A stretch of 64,000 nt of DNA, taken from positions 1 through 64,000 of the forward strand of contig JAOTXX010000007.1 in the NCBI GenBank assembly GCA_029862185.1, written 5' to 3'. The translations under genes were made by a program, and so were the position numbers. This stretch comes from Myxococcales bacterium. Its GTDB lineage: Bacteria > Myxococcota_A > Polyangia > Polyangiales > Houyiibacteriaceae. Under the pieces are notes generated by a model, which saw only the letters and a list, made by a program, of their open reading frames with translations, was not told where the DNA came from and made no database searches. Positions 8,462 to 16,760 of this stretch are shown here, in pieces. The number at the start of each line of letters is the position of its first letter. The first letter of the stretch is position 1.

Positions 8462-9002
8462 CCGCACGCCGGTCCTAGTTCTGGGGCTCGGCAATGTTGT
8501 CTGCATGGACGACGGCGCTGGTATCGCCGCCGTTCACAAACTCATTCGTGAGTACCAGTTCCCGGAGGGTGTCGTCGTGCTAGACGGCGGCACGCTCGGG
8601 CTCTCGCTTCTGCCTCTGGTCGACAGCGCCGATCAGGTGATCCTCGTCGACGCGATCGGAGCCGACGGGCCGCCCGGAACGCAGGTCCGGATCGAAGGCG
8701 AAGAGGTGGCTCCGGCGGTCTACGAGCGCCTTTCCCCCCATCAAATTGGGGTTGCGGACCTGCTTGCAGGGGCGAGCCTGCTCGATCGGTATCCAGACCG
8801 CGTGGTGATTCTCGGAGTTGTTCCGGAGTCGATCGAGCTCGGGCTCGAACGAACGCCTGCCGTCCAGGCAAGCATCCCCGAGCTCGTCGAGCGCGTGGTC
8901 GAAGAGCTCAGATCACTAGGGTATCCACCGGTCCCATCTACGGAGAGTCGCGATGAAGGCCATGGGAGCACTGCTCATGTCGCTCGCACTCTTGGGGTGT
9001 AG
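8454..9002 (+). CDS. hupD: Hydrogenase maturation endopeptidase
   Basis: 182 codons, start 8 bases inside the end of the cytochrome b gene. The family removes the C-terminal tail of the large subunit once nickel is in place. Seen: GLGNVVCMDDGAG at the N-terminus, LVDAI (metal-binding Asp), and LSPHQIGVADLL (metal-binding His). These match the three nickel-sensing positions of HybD; the first is Asp rather than Glu, as in several relatives. The last 20 or so residues, after LRSLGYPPV, lie over the start of the next gene and are unlike the family, so the reading frame probably just runs on. Confidence 0.9.
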   Translation: MTDRTPVLVLGLGNVVCMDDGAGIAAVHKLIREYQFPEGVVVLDGGTLGLSLLPLVDSADQVILVDAIGADGPPGTQVRIEGEEVAPAVYERLSPHQIGVADLLAGASLLDRYPDRVVILGVVPESIELGLERTPAVQASIPELVERVVEELRSLGYPPVPSTESRDEGHGSTAHVARTLGV

Positions 9003-9351
9003 CGCCGAAGTCAGCCCGTTCTCCGTGGACTACGACAAAGTCGAGGTCCCCATTGCCCAACTTTCGTCTGACGAAGCGCGCGCACGCGGCAGGACACTGT
9101 TCAAAGAGAAGTGCGCGCTGTGTCACGGCGATCGGGCAGACGGAAACGGGGTGCGGAGCCAGGGGTTGTCTCGGAAGCCAGTCGATTTCGGCAGCCCCGG
9201 CTGGAGATCGAACGCGACCGCGATCACGGTGTTTGAGGTCTTGAGCGAAGGCAAGCGCGGTACTTCGATGCCGGCCTGGCCGACCCTGAGCGACGGGCAG
9301 AAGTGGGACCTCGTCGCTTATGTATTGAGCGTCGCCGAGGATGGACCGTGA
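8953..9351 (+). CDS. Monohaem cytochrome c lipoprotein
   Basis: 132 codons, with GGAGAG 6 bases before ATG 8953, overlapping the end of hupD by 50 bases. A lipoprotein signal peptide ends in the lipobox LLGC (Cys16), so the mature protein is lipid-anchored outside the cytoplasmic membrane. One haem site CALCH lies near residue 55 and a distal Met is available in GTSMPAWP near residue 108. The fold fits a small class I cytochrome c. Its place inside the hydrogenase operon suggests it takes electrons from the hydrogenase or its cytochrome b, or links them to another acceptor; this is inferred from context only. Confidence 0.85.
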   Translation: MKAMGALLMSLALLGCSAEVSPFSVDYDKVEVPIAQLSSDEARARGRTLFKEKCALCHGDRADGNGVRSQGLSRKPVDFGSPGWRSNATAITVFEVLSEGKRGTSMPAWPTLSDGQKWDLVAYVLSVAEDGP

Positions 9352-11627
9352 TGGCTGGGCATCGCATCGAAATCCGAGGAACCGTGCAAGGGGTCGGTTT
9401 TAGGCCCTGGGTCTACCGACTGGCGCGTAGGGTAGGTGTCGTCGGAAGAGTGCGAAACGACCCTCGGGGCGTGACGATTGAGGCGTTCGCAACCAAATCC
9501 ATCCTCGACCGATTTGTGGCGGAATTACAGAGAGATACCTTGCCCGCGGCGCAGATCGCAGAGCTCCGCGAGACGAGGATTCCGGACGAGAACCTCGATG
9601 CCTTCGTGATCGAGTCGAGCGATGCCATCGGCCAGAAGGCGCTGTCGATTCCCCCCGACCTCGCAACCTGTGAGGACTGCAGAAACGAAATTTTGGATCG
9701 TCACGAGCGGCGCTTCGGATACGCCTTCACCAACTGCACGGCGTGCGGGCCTCGCTTCACGATTGCGACGGGGATACCGTACGATCGCGCAGCCACGACG
9801 ATGTCGGGGTTCCTGATGTGCGCGGCATGCAAGGCCGAATACGACGACGTCCAAGACCGACGCTTTCATGCACAGCCCAATGCCTGTCCGGAATGCGGGC
9901 CGGCGCTCAGCTTGGATCGACTTGATGGTCGAGCGGCGACTGCGATCAACGCGCTCGCAGACGCGGCGGAGCTCTTGTCACGTGGCGGAGTGGTTGCGGT
10001 CAAAGGCTTGGGGGGGTTTCATCTCGCATGCGATGCAACCGACGGCGCCGCAGTTCGTCGGCTCCGGGAACGCAAGCATCGTGACGAGAAGCCATTCGCC
10101 GTCATGGTAGGGAGCCTCGCTGCAGCACAGGCACTTGCGGAGATCCGTGCCGATGAAGAGGCCCTTCTCACGGCGGCCGAACGGCCCGTGGTCCTTCTGC
10201 GCCGGCGCGAAGACGCGGGTCTCGCAGTCGAAGTCAGCCCGGATACCTCCCTCGTTGGCCTATTTTTGCCCTATACGCCGCTCCACCACCTGCTTCTCGA
10301 GGCGGTTCGGCGACCTCTCGTCATGACCTCGGCCAACGTGTCCGACGAACCAATTTGCTACGAGAACGACGAAGCTAGGGAGCGTCTAGAGGGGATTGCG
10401 GATGCGATCTTGCTCCACAATCGTGAGATCGCGATGCGCTGCGACGACTCGGTCAGCCGAGTGATCGCCGGGGTGCCTACCCTCATGCGCCGGTCGCGCG
10501 GCTTCGTGCCGAGGCCGTTCTATTTGTCTCGCCCGGTGACGCGTCCGGTCCTCGCCTGCGGCGCGCATCTAAAGAACACGTTTTGCATTGCGATGGGCGA
10601 CACCGCTTACTTCGGACCGCACATCGGCGACCTCGAAACCGTGGCTGCGCTAGATTTTTTCGAAGAAGCGATCGAACGGATGCAAACGATCCTCGAGGTT
10701 CGTCCAGATATCGTTGCACATGATTTGCACCCTGGATACCTGTCGACGCGGTACGCGAAGGCGCGCGACGATGTGACCCTGGTCGGCGTTCAGCATCACC
10801 ACGCACACGTGGTGAGCCTGATGGCGGAGCACGGGATGCAGGGCACGGTGCTCGGCGTGGCGTACGATGGCACGGGTTTTGGCGAAGACGGAACGTCTTG
10901 GGGTGGCGAGCTTCTTCTTTGTTCTGCAGAGCGATACGAACGCTTGGCGACGTTTCGGCCCATCCGCTTGGCGGGCGGGGATCTCGCCATGCGCGAGGTA
11001 TGGAGAATCGGCTTCGCGCTCCTACACGACGCTTACGACGGCGCACCACCAAGCGATTCGATTTCGCTTTTGGGTGATGTGAGCTCGAAGTCCATTGAGC
11101 TGGTGAAGCAGATGATCGAGCGCGAGCTCAACGCGCCGCAAGCGCGGGGTGTCGGACGTTACTTCGACGGCCTTGGCGCGCTGGCATTGGGGCGCGCTCG
11201 CTCGACGTACGAAGGTCAGGTGGCGATTGCATGGGACCAGGTCGCAAACGAATCGGTCTCTGACGCATACCCCTTCGAGATCGACCGGTCGCACACGCCC
11301 TGGGAAGTGGACCTCCGGCCGGCGGTGCGCGCCGCCGTCGACGACCTGCGGGCCGCAACACCGGCCGGCGACGTTTCGGCGCGCTTCCACAATGCACTGG
11401 TCGCGGTCACGGCAGAGCTTGTGAAGGCGCTTTGGGCAGACCGCGGCGAGCTGCCCGTGGCGTTGACCGGCGGTGTTTTTCAGAACGCTTGGCTTGCCGG
11501 CGGGATTGAGAAGGAAATATCCAATAAAAACAGAGTTTTACGGCACAGTGAAGTTCCGCCCGGAGATGGCGGAATCGCCCTCGGTCAGGCCTTGATCGCG
11601 GACGCCATTCTGGGAGACAAAGGTTGA
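9351..11627 (+). CDS. hypF: Carbamoyltransferase HypF
   Basis: 758 codons from ATG 9351 (TGATG overlap with the cytochrome stop). HypF uses carbamoyl phosphate and ATP to make the thiocarbamate on HypE that becomes the cyanide ligands of the NiFe site. Domains in order: acylphosphatase (GTVQGVGFRPWVY, residues 8-22), two zinc fingers (Cys107, Cys110, Cys129, Cys132 and Cys157, Cys160, Cys179, Cys182), YrdC-like (VVAVKGLGGFHLACDA), and Kae1-like (HHHAHVVSLMAEHG, AYDGTGFGEDG). All catalytic landmarks and the full length are present. Confidence 0.96.
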   Translation: MAGHRIEIRGTVQGVGFRPWVYRLARRVGVVGRVRNDPRGVTIEAFATKSILDRFVAELQRDTLPAAQIAELRETRIPDENLDAFVIESSDAIGQKALSIPPDLATCEDCRNEILDRHERRFGYAFTNCTACGPRFTIATGIPYDRAATTMSGFLMCAACKAEYDDVQDRRFHAQPNACPECGPALSLDRLDGRAATAINALADAAELLSRGGVVAVKGLGGFHLACDATDGAAVRRLRERKHRDEKPFAVMVGSLAAAQALAEIRADEEALLTAAERPVVLLRRREDAGLAVEVSPDTSLVGLFLPYTPLHHLLLEAVRRPLVMTSANVSDEPICYENDEARERLEGIADAILLHNREIAMRCDDSVSRVIAGVPTLMRRSRGFVPRPFYLSRPVTRPVLACGAHLKNTFCIAMGDTAYFGPHIGDLETVAALDFFEEAIERMQTILEVRPDIVAHDLHPGYLSTRYAKARDDVTLVGVQHHHAHVVSLMAEHGMQGTVLGVAYDGTGFGEDGTSWGGELLLCSAERYERLATFRPIRLAGGDLAMREVWRIGFALLHDAYDGAPPSDSISLLGDVSSKSIELVKQMIERELNAPQARGVGRYFDGLGALALGRARSTYEGQVAIAWDQVANESVSDAYPFEIDRSHTPWEVDLRPAVRAAVDDLRAATPAGDVSARFHNALVAVTAELVKALWADRGELPVALTGGVFQNAWLAGGIEKEISNKNRVLRHSEVPPGDGGIALGQALIADAILGDKG

Positions 11628-11646
11628 TGCCCCAAGGAGCTTTTCC

Positions 11647-11970
11647 ATGTGCTTAGGTGTTCCCGGCAAGGTGGTCGAAGTCGATCGCGAGAACCAGATC
11701 GCGACCGTCGATTTTTGGGGCGTGAAGAAACAGGTGCGCCTCGAGGTTTGTGATGCGCCGGTCGATCCGGGCGACTTCATCTTGAATCACGTGGGCTTTG
11801 CGATTCGGCGGATTCCACCGGAGGAGGCCGCCGAGACCTTGGCCCTGTACGACGAGCTTCTACGGCTTGCCGACGAGCACGATTTGATGACGGCCGATGT
11901 GCGCGCCGAGATCGCCGCAGCGCCCGATGCCACGGATCGCTCCAAGAGAACATCCAATGAATCTCAATGA
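11647..11970 (+). CDS. hypC: Hydrogenase assembly chaperone HypC
   Basis: 107 codons. The family-defining N-terminus MCLGVPGKVVEV is intact; Cys2, exposed after Met removal, carries the Fe(CN)2CO unit and docks it on the large-subunit precursor. HypC works with HypD as the scaffold for iron-ligand assembly. A GGAG site lies 8-9 bases before ATG 11647. The C-terminal 25 residues extend beyond typical HypC and overlap the start of hypD by 14 bases. Confidence 0.95.
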   Translation: MCLGVPGKVVEVDRENQIATVDFWGVKKQVRLEVCDAPVDPGDFILNHVGFAIRRIPPEEAAETLALYDELLRLADEHDLMTADVRAEIAAAPDATDRSKRTSNESQ

Positions 11971-13105
11971 CCCGCTGGCTCAGTTGAAGTTTCGCGACCC
12001 GGAGCGCGCGCGAGGCCTTCGCGAGGCGCTCGATCGCCTAGTGCATCAAGCCGACCACGCCCCGGTGTCGGTGATGCACGTGTGCGGAAGCCACGAGCAG
12101 GCGATCGCAAAGTTTGGGCTGCGAGCGGCTTTTCCCTTGGATTTGCAGGTGATTATGGGCCCTGGGTGCCCGGTGTGTGTGACGGACGTCCCCGAGGTGG
12201 ACGAAGCCGTCGCGCTCGCAAGACAGGGTGTTCGGATCGCTTCGTATGGCGACATGCTGCGGGTGCCTGGTACCTCGCAGTCGCTTGCGGACGCGAAAGC
12301 CGAGGGCGCGAACGTCGACGTGGTGTACAGCGTGACACAGGCCGTCGAGCTCGCGAGGGAACACGACGAGGAGATCGTTTTTTTCGCGTCCGGGTTTGAA
12401 ACGACGGCGGTCGCCACGGCGGCTGTCTTGGTCGACGATCCGCCCGACAACTTTTCGGTGCTCTCTGCGCACAAATACATACCCCCGGTGATGGAGATCG
12501 TCGCCGAGATGCCGGAGACCAAAATCGAAGGGTTCCTCGCAGCAGGCCACGCCGCCACGATTACCGGCTCGGCCGTGTTCGAAAAGTTCGTCGAGCGGCA
12601 TCGCCTGCCCGTGGTGATCGCAGGCTTCGAACCACTCGACGTCATGGCAGGCCTGGTCAAGCTCATGGAGGTCATCAACAGCGGCGAACCAAGAGTCGAG
12701 AACGCCTTTCCGCGCTGTGTCACACGCGAAGGGAACGTTCACGCACAGAAGCTCTTGTGGAGGGTGTTCCGGGCGACCGGAGGCCGCTGGCGTGGCATCG
12801 CCCATGTCCCGAACGGGAACCTTCGTCTGCGCGATGAGTTCGCGAAGTACGACACCAGGAGGCGCTTCACCATCGACGCGTCGGCGCTTTGGAGTTACGC
12901 ACCGCCAAAGCTGGTTCAGCAGTGCCAGTGTGGTGACATCATGGCGGGGATCGCATCACCGGCCGACTGTCAGCTATTCGGGAAGGAATGTACGCCCGAT
13001 ACGCCGGTCGGCGCTTGCATGGTGAGCGCGGAAGGCACCTGCAAGATCTGGCATCAGTACGGGGGTCGACCCGATCTTCGTTCGATCAAGCGAGGGGCTG
13101 CATGA
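11957..13105 (+). CDS. hypD: Hydrogenase formation protein HypD
   Basis: 382 codons from ATG 11957. HypD is a [4Fe-4S] scaffold that, with HypC, builds the Fe(CN)2CO centre. Visible motifs: HVCGSHE with the catalytic cysteine, GPGCPVCVTD, FASGFETT, and the C-terminal cluster region CQCGDIMAG, ADCQLFGKECTP and GACMVSAEGTC. The order and spacing match the family. It overlaps both neighbours slightly (hypC by 14 bases, hypE by 4), consistent with a coupled hyp unit. Confidence 0.96.
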   Translation: MNLNDPLAQLKFRDPERARGLREALDRLVHQADHAPVSVMHVCGSHEQAIAKFGLRAAFPLDLQVIMGPGCPVCVTDVPEVDEAVALARQGVRIASYGDMLRVPGTSQSLADAKAEGANVDVVYSVTQAVELAREHDEEIVFFASGFETTAVATAAVLVDDPPDNFSVLSAHKYIPPVMEIVAEMPETKIEGFLAAGHAATITGSAVFEKFVERHRLPVVIAGFEPLDVMAGLVKLMEVINSGEPRVENAFPRCVTREGNVHAQKLLWRVFRATGGRWRGIAHVPNGNLRLRDEFAKYDTRRRFTIDASALWSYAPPKLVQQCQCGDIMAGIASPADCQLFGKECTPDTPVGACMVSAEGTCKIWHQYGGRPDLRSIKRGAA

Positions 13106-14139
13106 CGCGCAACGCCCGCTTCGTCGATGAACGCATCACGCTCAAGTACGGAACGGGCGGTGGTGCGATGCGCGCGCTGATCGAGCAGGTGTTCGCAAAG
13201 GGCCTCGGCGACGTTGAAGACGGCATCGGCCTCGGGGCAATGGACGACGGCGCGGCCATCCGCATCGGCGACCAGTACCTCGTCATCGCGACCGACTCGC
13301 ACGTCGTGCAGCCCATCGAGTTTCCTGGCGGCGACATCGGACGCTTGGCGATTTCTGGAACCGTCAATGATCTCGCCATGATGGGAGCAACGGAGCCCTT
13401 GGCGTTGACCTGCGCGGCAATCATCGAAGACGGCTTCCCGAGAGATGATCTGGTGCGGATCTGGGCGTCGATCCGCGCAACCTGTGAAGAGGCCGGAACC
13501 ACGATCGTCACCGGCGACACGAAGGTGATGGGCCACGGTGAGCTCGATGGCCTGGTGCTGAACACGACTGGCGTAGCGCTGACGTCGCGCTTGGTTTCCG
13601 ATTCTGGCTTGCGCCCGGGTGACAGGATTTTGGTCACCGGAACGATGGGTGATCACGGGCTTGCAATCATGGCGACGCGCAACGAGCTTGCATTGGAGAC
13701 GACTCTAGAGTCCGACGTCGCGCCGATACACACGCTGGTCCGACGAGCCTTGGACGTCGGCGGGGAGGGCGTGGTTGCTCTCAAGGACCCCACCCGCGGC
13801 GGGCTGTCGAGCGCGCTCCACGAGATGGCGGAGAAGAGCAGCGTCGGAATCATCGTAGACGAGACCGCCGTACCACTGCGCGACGAAGTTCGCGCCGTGG
13901 GCGAGCTGCTTGGAATCGACCCCCTCGTTTCCGCGAATGAAGGGAAGGCGGTCTTTGGTCTTCGACCCGAGGTCGCAGCGGGGGTGCTCGATGCGATCCG
14001 CTCGCACCCTCTCGGACGGAACGCCGCAATTGTTGGTGAATGTGTCGCCGATCGGCCGGGATTCGTGATTCTCGACACCGGGTTTGGAAGCCGTTTGCTG
14101 GCCGAAGCCGAGGGCGAGCTGCTCCCGAGGATTTGCTGA
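13102..14139 (+). CDS. hypE: Carbamoyl dehydratase HypE
   Basis: 345 codons, ATGA overlap with hypD. HypE accepts the carbamoyl group from HypF on its C-terminal cysteine and dehydrates it with ATP to thiocyanate. The C-terminus reads LLPRIC, exactly the required ending. The AIR-synthase-like ATP fold shows MDDGAAIRIGD and DPTRGGLSSALHEMA. Early in the protein LKYGTGGGAM matches the family start. It is intact and of standard length. Confidence 0.96.
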   Translation: MTRNARFVDERITLKYGTGGGAMRALIEQVFAKGLGDVEDGIGLGAMDDGAAIRIGDQYLVIATDSHVVQPIEFPGGDIGRLAISGTVNDLAMMGATEPLALTCAAIIEDGFPRDDLVRIWASIRATCEEAGTTIVTGDTKVMGHGELDGLVLNTTGVALTSRLVSDSGLRPGDRILVTGTMGDHGLAIMATRNELALETTLESDVAPIHTLVRRALDVGGEGVVALKDPTRGGLSSALHEMAEKSSVGIIVDETAVPLRDEVRAVGELLGIDPLVSANEGKAVFGLRPEVAAGVLDAIRSHPLGRNAAIVGECVADRPGFVILDTGFGSRLLAEAEGELLPRIC

Positions 14140-14142
14140 GCC

Positions 14143-14985
14143 ATGAGCGAAATGAAGCATATACGGGTCGAGCGGGAAGGGGCGGTTGGCTTTCTGACGA
14201 TTGCGCGCCGTGAGCGTTTGAACTCCCTCGATGTGGAGACCGCTCAGGATTTCCGAAGGGCGGGTCTGCAGCTCGCGCGCGATCGCGACGTCCGCGCGGT
14301 CGTGGTTCGAGGCGAGGGCGGCGTGTTCTGCAGCGGCGCCGACTTGAAGTACATCCGCGACGGCGGCGATCGCGATGACCTTGGTTACCTGCAACCGGAG
14401 ACCCGCAAACCAGACGAAGGCTACGGGGAGATTTTCAAACAGATCCTCGAGTACATCCACAGCACGATCTCGGAGATACGGCGCGCCCCGAAACCGTTCA
14501 TCGCCGCGGTCGATGGCCCTGCCGCTGCCGGGGGTTTCGGAATCGCGATGAGCTGCGACCTGGTGATCGCCTCCGAGCGCGCCTGGTTCGAATGGGCCTA
14601 CCTCAAGACGGGGCTCACCGGCGCGGAGAGCTCGACCTTCTTCTTGCCTCGCTTGGTCGGGCTTCGGAAGGCGCTTGAGCTCGTGCTCCTGAACCCGCGT
14701 TTGAGCGCGCGCGAAGCGCTCGACTGGGGCCTAATTAACCGAGTAGTTTCAAATGGTTCGCTTGATTCGGAAGCGGCCCGGATCGCCGCCCAGCTAGCGG
14801 AGTCACCCACGGCGGCGGTGGGCGTGGCGAAGGGCCTCCTCAATCAGGCTGCCGGCATGGATCGTCTCGACGTTCACCTCGATTCGGAGCTTACCGAGCT
14901 CGCACGGATCGCCGACGGCCCCAACTTCGCAGAAGGTCTCGCGGCTTTCTTCGACAAACGCTCACCGGAGTTTGAAAGCGAGTAG
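14143..14985 (+). CDS. Crotonase-superfamily protein lacking the usual hydratase glutamates
   Basis: 280 codons lying 3 bases after hypE and 3 bases before hypA, so part of the hyp transcript. The crotonase fold is clear: the oxyanion-hole segment GVFCSGADLKYI (residues 60-71) and GPAAAGGFGIAMSCDL (125-140) followed by LPRLVG and the AREALDWGLINRVV helix. Against rat mitochondrial enoyl-CoA hydratase the two catalytic glutamates are missing: the position of Glu144 is Gly133 and that of Glu164 is Tyr153 (Glu150 is nearby). It is therefore unlikely to be a standard hydratase. An isomerase, thioesterase or hydrolase of the superfamily, or a scaffold, is possible. No such protein is a known Hyp factor. 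Confidence 0.8.
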   Translation: MSEMKHIRVEREGAVGFLTIARRERLNSLDVETAQDFRRAGLQLARDRDVRAVVVRGEGGVFCSGADLKYIRDGGDRDDLGYLQPETRKPDEGYGEIFKQILEYIHSTISEIRRAPKPFIAAVDGPAAAGGFGIAMSCDLVIASERAWFEWAYLKTGLTGAESSTFFLPRLVGLRKALELVLLNPRLSAREALDWGLINRVVSNGSLDSEAARIAAQLAESPTAAVGVAKGLLNQAAGMDRLDVHLDSELTELARIADGPNFAEGLAAFFDKRSPEFESE

Positions 14986-14988
14986 CGC

Positions 14989-15336
14989 GTGCACGAGTAT
15001 TCCATCGTCGCTTCTCTGATCGATCGCGTGCAGCACGAAGCTGCGCTGCACGGCGGCTCTCGCGTGCATCGCCTGCATGTGAAGATCGGCGAGCTGTCCG
15101 GCGTGGAAGTCGACTTGCTGAAGACCGCGTTCGACACGTTTCGCGAGAGAACAATTTGTGCTGGCGCGGAGCTTGCGATCGACACGGTTGCCCCGGCTTG
15201 GGCCTGTCCATCCTGCGACCGGAGCCTCGCACTTGGTGCGATCTTGCGGTGCGACGATTGCGGAAGGCCGGCTCGGATGGTGCAAGGCGACGAGATCATC
15301 TTGGAACGGATCGAAATGGAGGCCCCCGATGTGTGA
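14989..15336 (+). CDS. hypA: Hydrogenase nickel incorporation protein HypA
   Basis: 115 codons from a GTG start, giving MHEYSIVASLID; His2 and the free N-terminus form the nickel site, so this start is fixed by function. The zinc site has CPSC (73, 76) and CDDC (88, 91). HypA takes nickel from HypB and delivers it to the large-subunit precursor. Length and sequence are standard. It follows the crotonase gene by 3 bases and overlaps hypB by 8. Confidence 0.94.
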   Translation: MHEYSIVASLIDRVQHEAALHGGSRVHRLHVKIGELSGVEVDLLKTAFDTFRERTICAGAELAIDTVAPAWACPSCDRSLALGAILRCDDCGRPARMVQGDEIILERIEMEAPDV

Positions 15337-16075
15337 AACCTGCGGTTGCGGTGACCCGGAAATCGTACCGATCGAGGTGCAGGAGCGAATCCTCTCGGAC
15401 AACGACGCCCAGGCAGGGCATAATCGTAGTCATTTCAAAGGCTTAGGTGTCTTGGCGATCAACCTGATGGGTTCGCCCGGAGCCGGGAAAACCGCCGTTC
15501 TAGAGGCGACTTCCAAGGCCGCAGCGGGGCGCCTCAAGCTTGGCGCGGTCAGCGGTGACCTTGCAACCGAGCGTGACGCCGATCGACTCAATGCCGCGGG
15601 CATCGTTTCGTCGACCATCACCACGGGGTCCGCCTGCCATCTCGATGCGCGGCTCGTGCACCACGCCCTGCACCACTTCCCGTCGGGCGACCGCGATATC
15701 TTTTTCATCGAGAACGTTGGCAACTTGGTGTGCCCGGCGATCTACGATCTCGGGCAAGCCGCCAACGTGGTGACGCTTTCGGTGACCGAAGGTGAAGACA
15801 AGCCGCTCAAGTACCCGGTCATGTTTCAAAAGGCGGATCTGGTGTTACTGACCAAGGTCGATTTGATTCCGCATTTGGATTTCGATGTCGCCGCGGTCGA
15901 AGACGCGCTCGCCCGAGTGATGCCAGGAGCCAAGATGCTGAAGGTGTCGGCAAGAACTGGCGAGGGAATCGACGTTTGGCTGCACTGGCTCGAGGAGCGC
16001 CGTCCTGCAGCCGTGGACCGGCCGCCTGAGGCCCATCACGAGCACTCACACGAGCACCAGCATGAGCACCACTAG
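15329..16075 (+). CDS. hypB: Hydrogenase nickel incorporation GTPase HypB
   Basis: 248 codons from ATG 15329. The N-terminus MCETCGCG carries the high-affinity CxxCGC nickel motif. The GTPase core shows the P-loop GSPGAGKT (48-55), ENVGNLVCP, and TKVD for guanine recognition. The C-terminal 15 residues are rich in His and Glu, a second metal-storing region at the opposite end from that of most HypB proteins. It hydrolyses GTP to release nickel to HypA. It overlaps hypA by 8 bases and the next gene by 14. Confidence 0.95.
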   Translation: MCETCGCGDPEIVPIEVQERILSDNDAQAGHNRSHFKGLGVLAINLMGSPGAGKTAVLEATSKAAAGRLKLGAVSGDLATERDADRLNAAGIVSSTITTGSACHLDARLVHHALHHFPSGDRDIFFIENVGNLVCPAIYDLGQAANVVTLSVTEGEDKPLKYPVMFQKADLVLLTKVDLIPHLDFDVAAVEDALARVMPGAKMLKVSARTGEGIDVWLHWLEERRPAAVDRPPEAHHEHSHEHQHEHH

Positions 16076-16715
16076 CCTTTTCGCATCACTTGCGATTGCG
16101 GCGGTCACCGTAGGGTCGTTGCATTCTTTGGCGCCCGACCACTGGGTGCCCATCGCGGCGGTCGCGCGGGCGCGTGGCTGGTCCAGGGGGCGCGCGGCGC
16201 GGGTCGCGTTTCTTTGCGGGCTTGGCCATGTGACGGTTTCAGTCCTGCTCGGACTGCTCGCGCTGCTGTTCGGCGCGCAGCTTTTTGAATCAATCGGCGA
16301 GCGAATGGTGTCGATCGCGGGTTTGCTCTTGATCGGCTTCGGCGTCGCGTATGCGATCTGGGGTCTGCGTGGCGCGTTCGCTCACCGGCTGCACGGTCAC
16401 CATCATCACCACTACGATCACGTGCACGACGCGTCGCGGGCCTCGACCTGGTCACTGTTCTTGATCTACTGCGCGGACCCTTGCGTCGCCGTGATTCCGA
16501 TCCTTTTCGCGGCCGCACCGCTGTCGGCCGTCGAGACGCTGTCGATCGTCGTCGCCTACGAGGTTGCCACGGTCGGCGCGATGGTCGCGCTGGTCGCCGT
16601 GGCGCACTCAGGCGCCCAACTGTTCAAAGGCAAGTGGATCGAGCGCTATGGCGACAGCATGGCCGGCGCGCTGATCGTGGCAACGGGCGTCATGGTTGCG
16701 TTCTTGGATTGGTGA
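16062..16715 (+). CDS. His-rich membrane protein, probable nickel permease (NicO/UreH-like)
   Basis: 217 codons, starting inside the end of hypB. Six or so hydrophobic helices are visible. Helix 1 carries HSLAPDHWVP, similar to the H-x4-DH metal signature of nickel/cobalt permeases. A loop after helix 3 holds HGHHHHHYDHVHD, a plausible metal-collecting segment, and ADPCVAVIPILF follows in the next helix. Function as nickel uptake for hydrogenase is inferred from the motif and from overlap with hypB. Sulphite/TauE-type or cation-efflux proteins of similar layout cannot be excluded. Confidence 0.7.
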   Translation: MSTTSLFASLAIAAVTVGSLHSLAPDHWVPIAAVARARGWSRGRAARVAFLCGLGHVTVSVLLGLLALLFGAQLFESIGERMVSIAGLLLIGFGVAYAIWGLRGAFAHRLHGHHHHHYDHVHDASRASTWSLFLIYCADPCVAVIPILFAAAPLSAVETLSIVVAYEVATVGAMVALVAVAHSGAQLFKGKWIERYGDSMAGALIVATGVMVAFLDW

Positions 16716-16760
16716 CGAAGCCGGGGCGACATCTGGCACCGGAGCGCTATAGAGAAAGAA

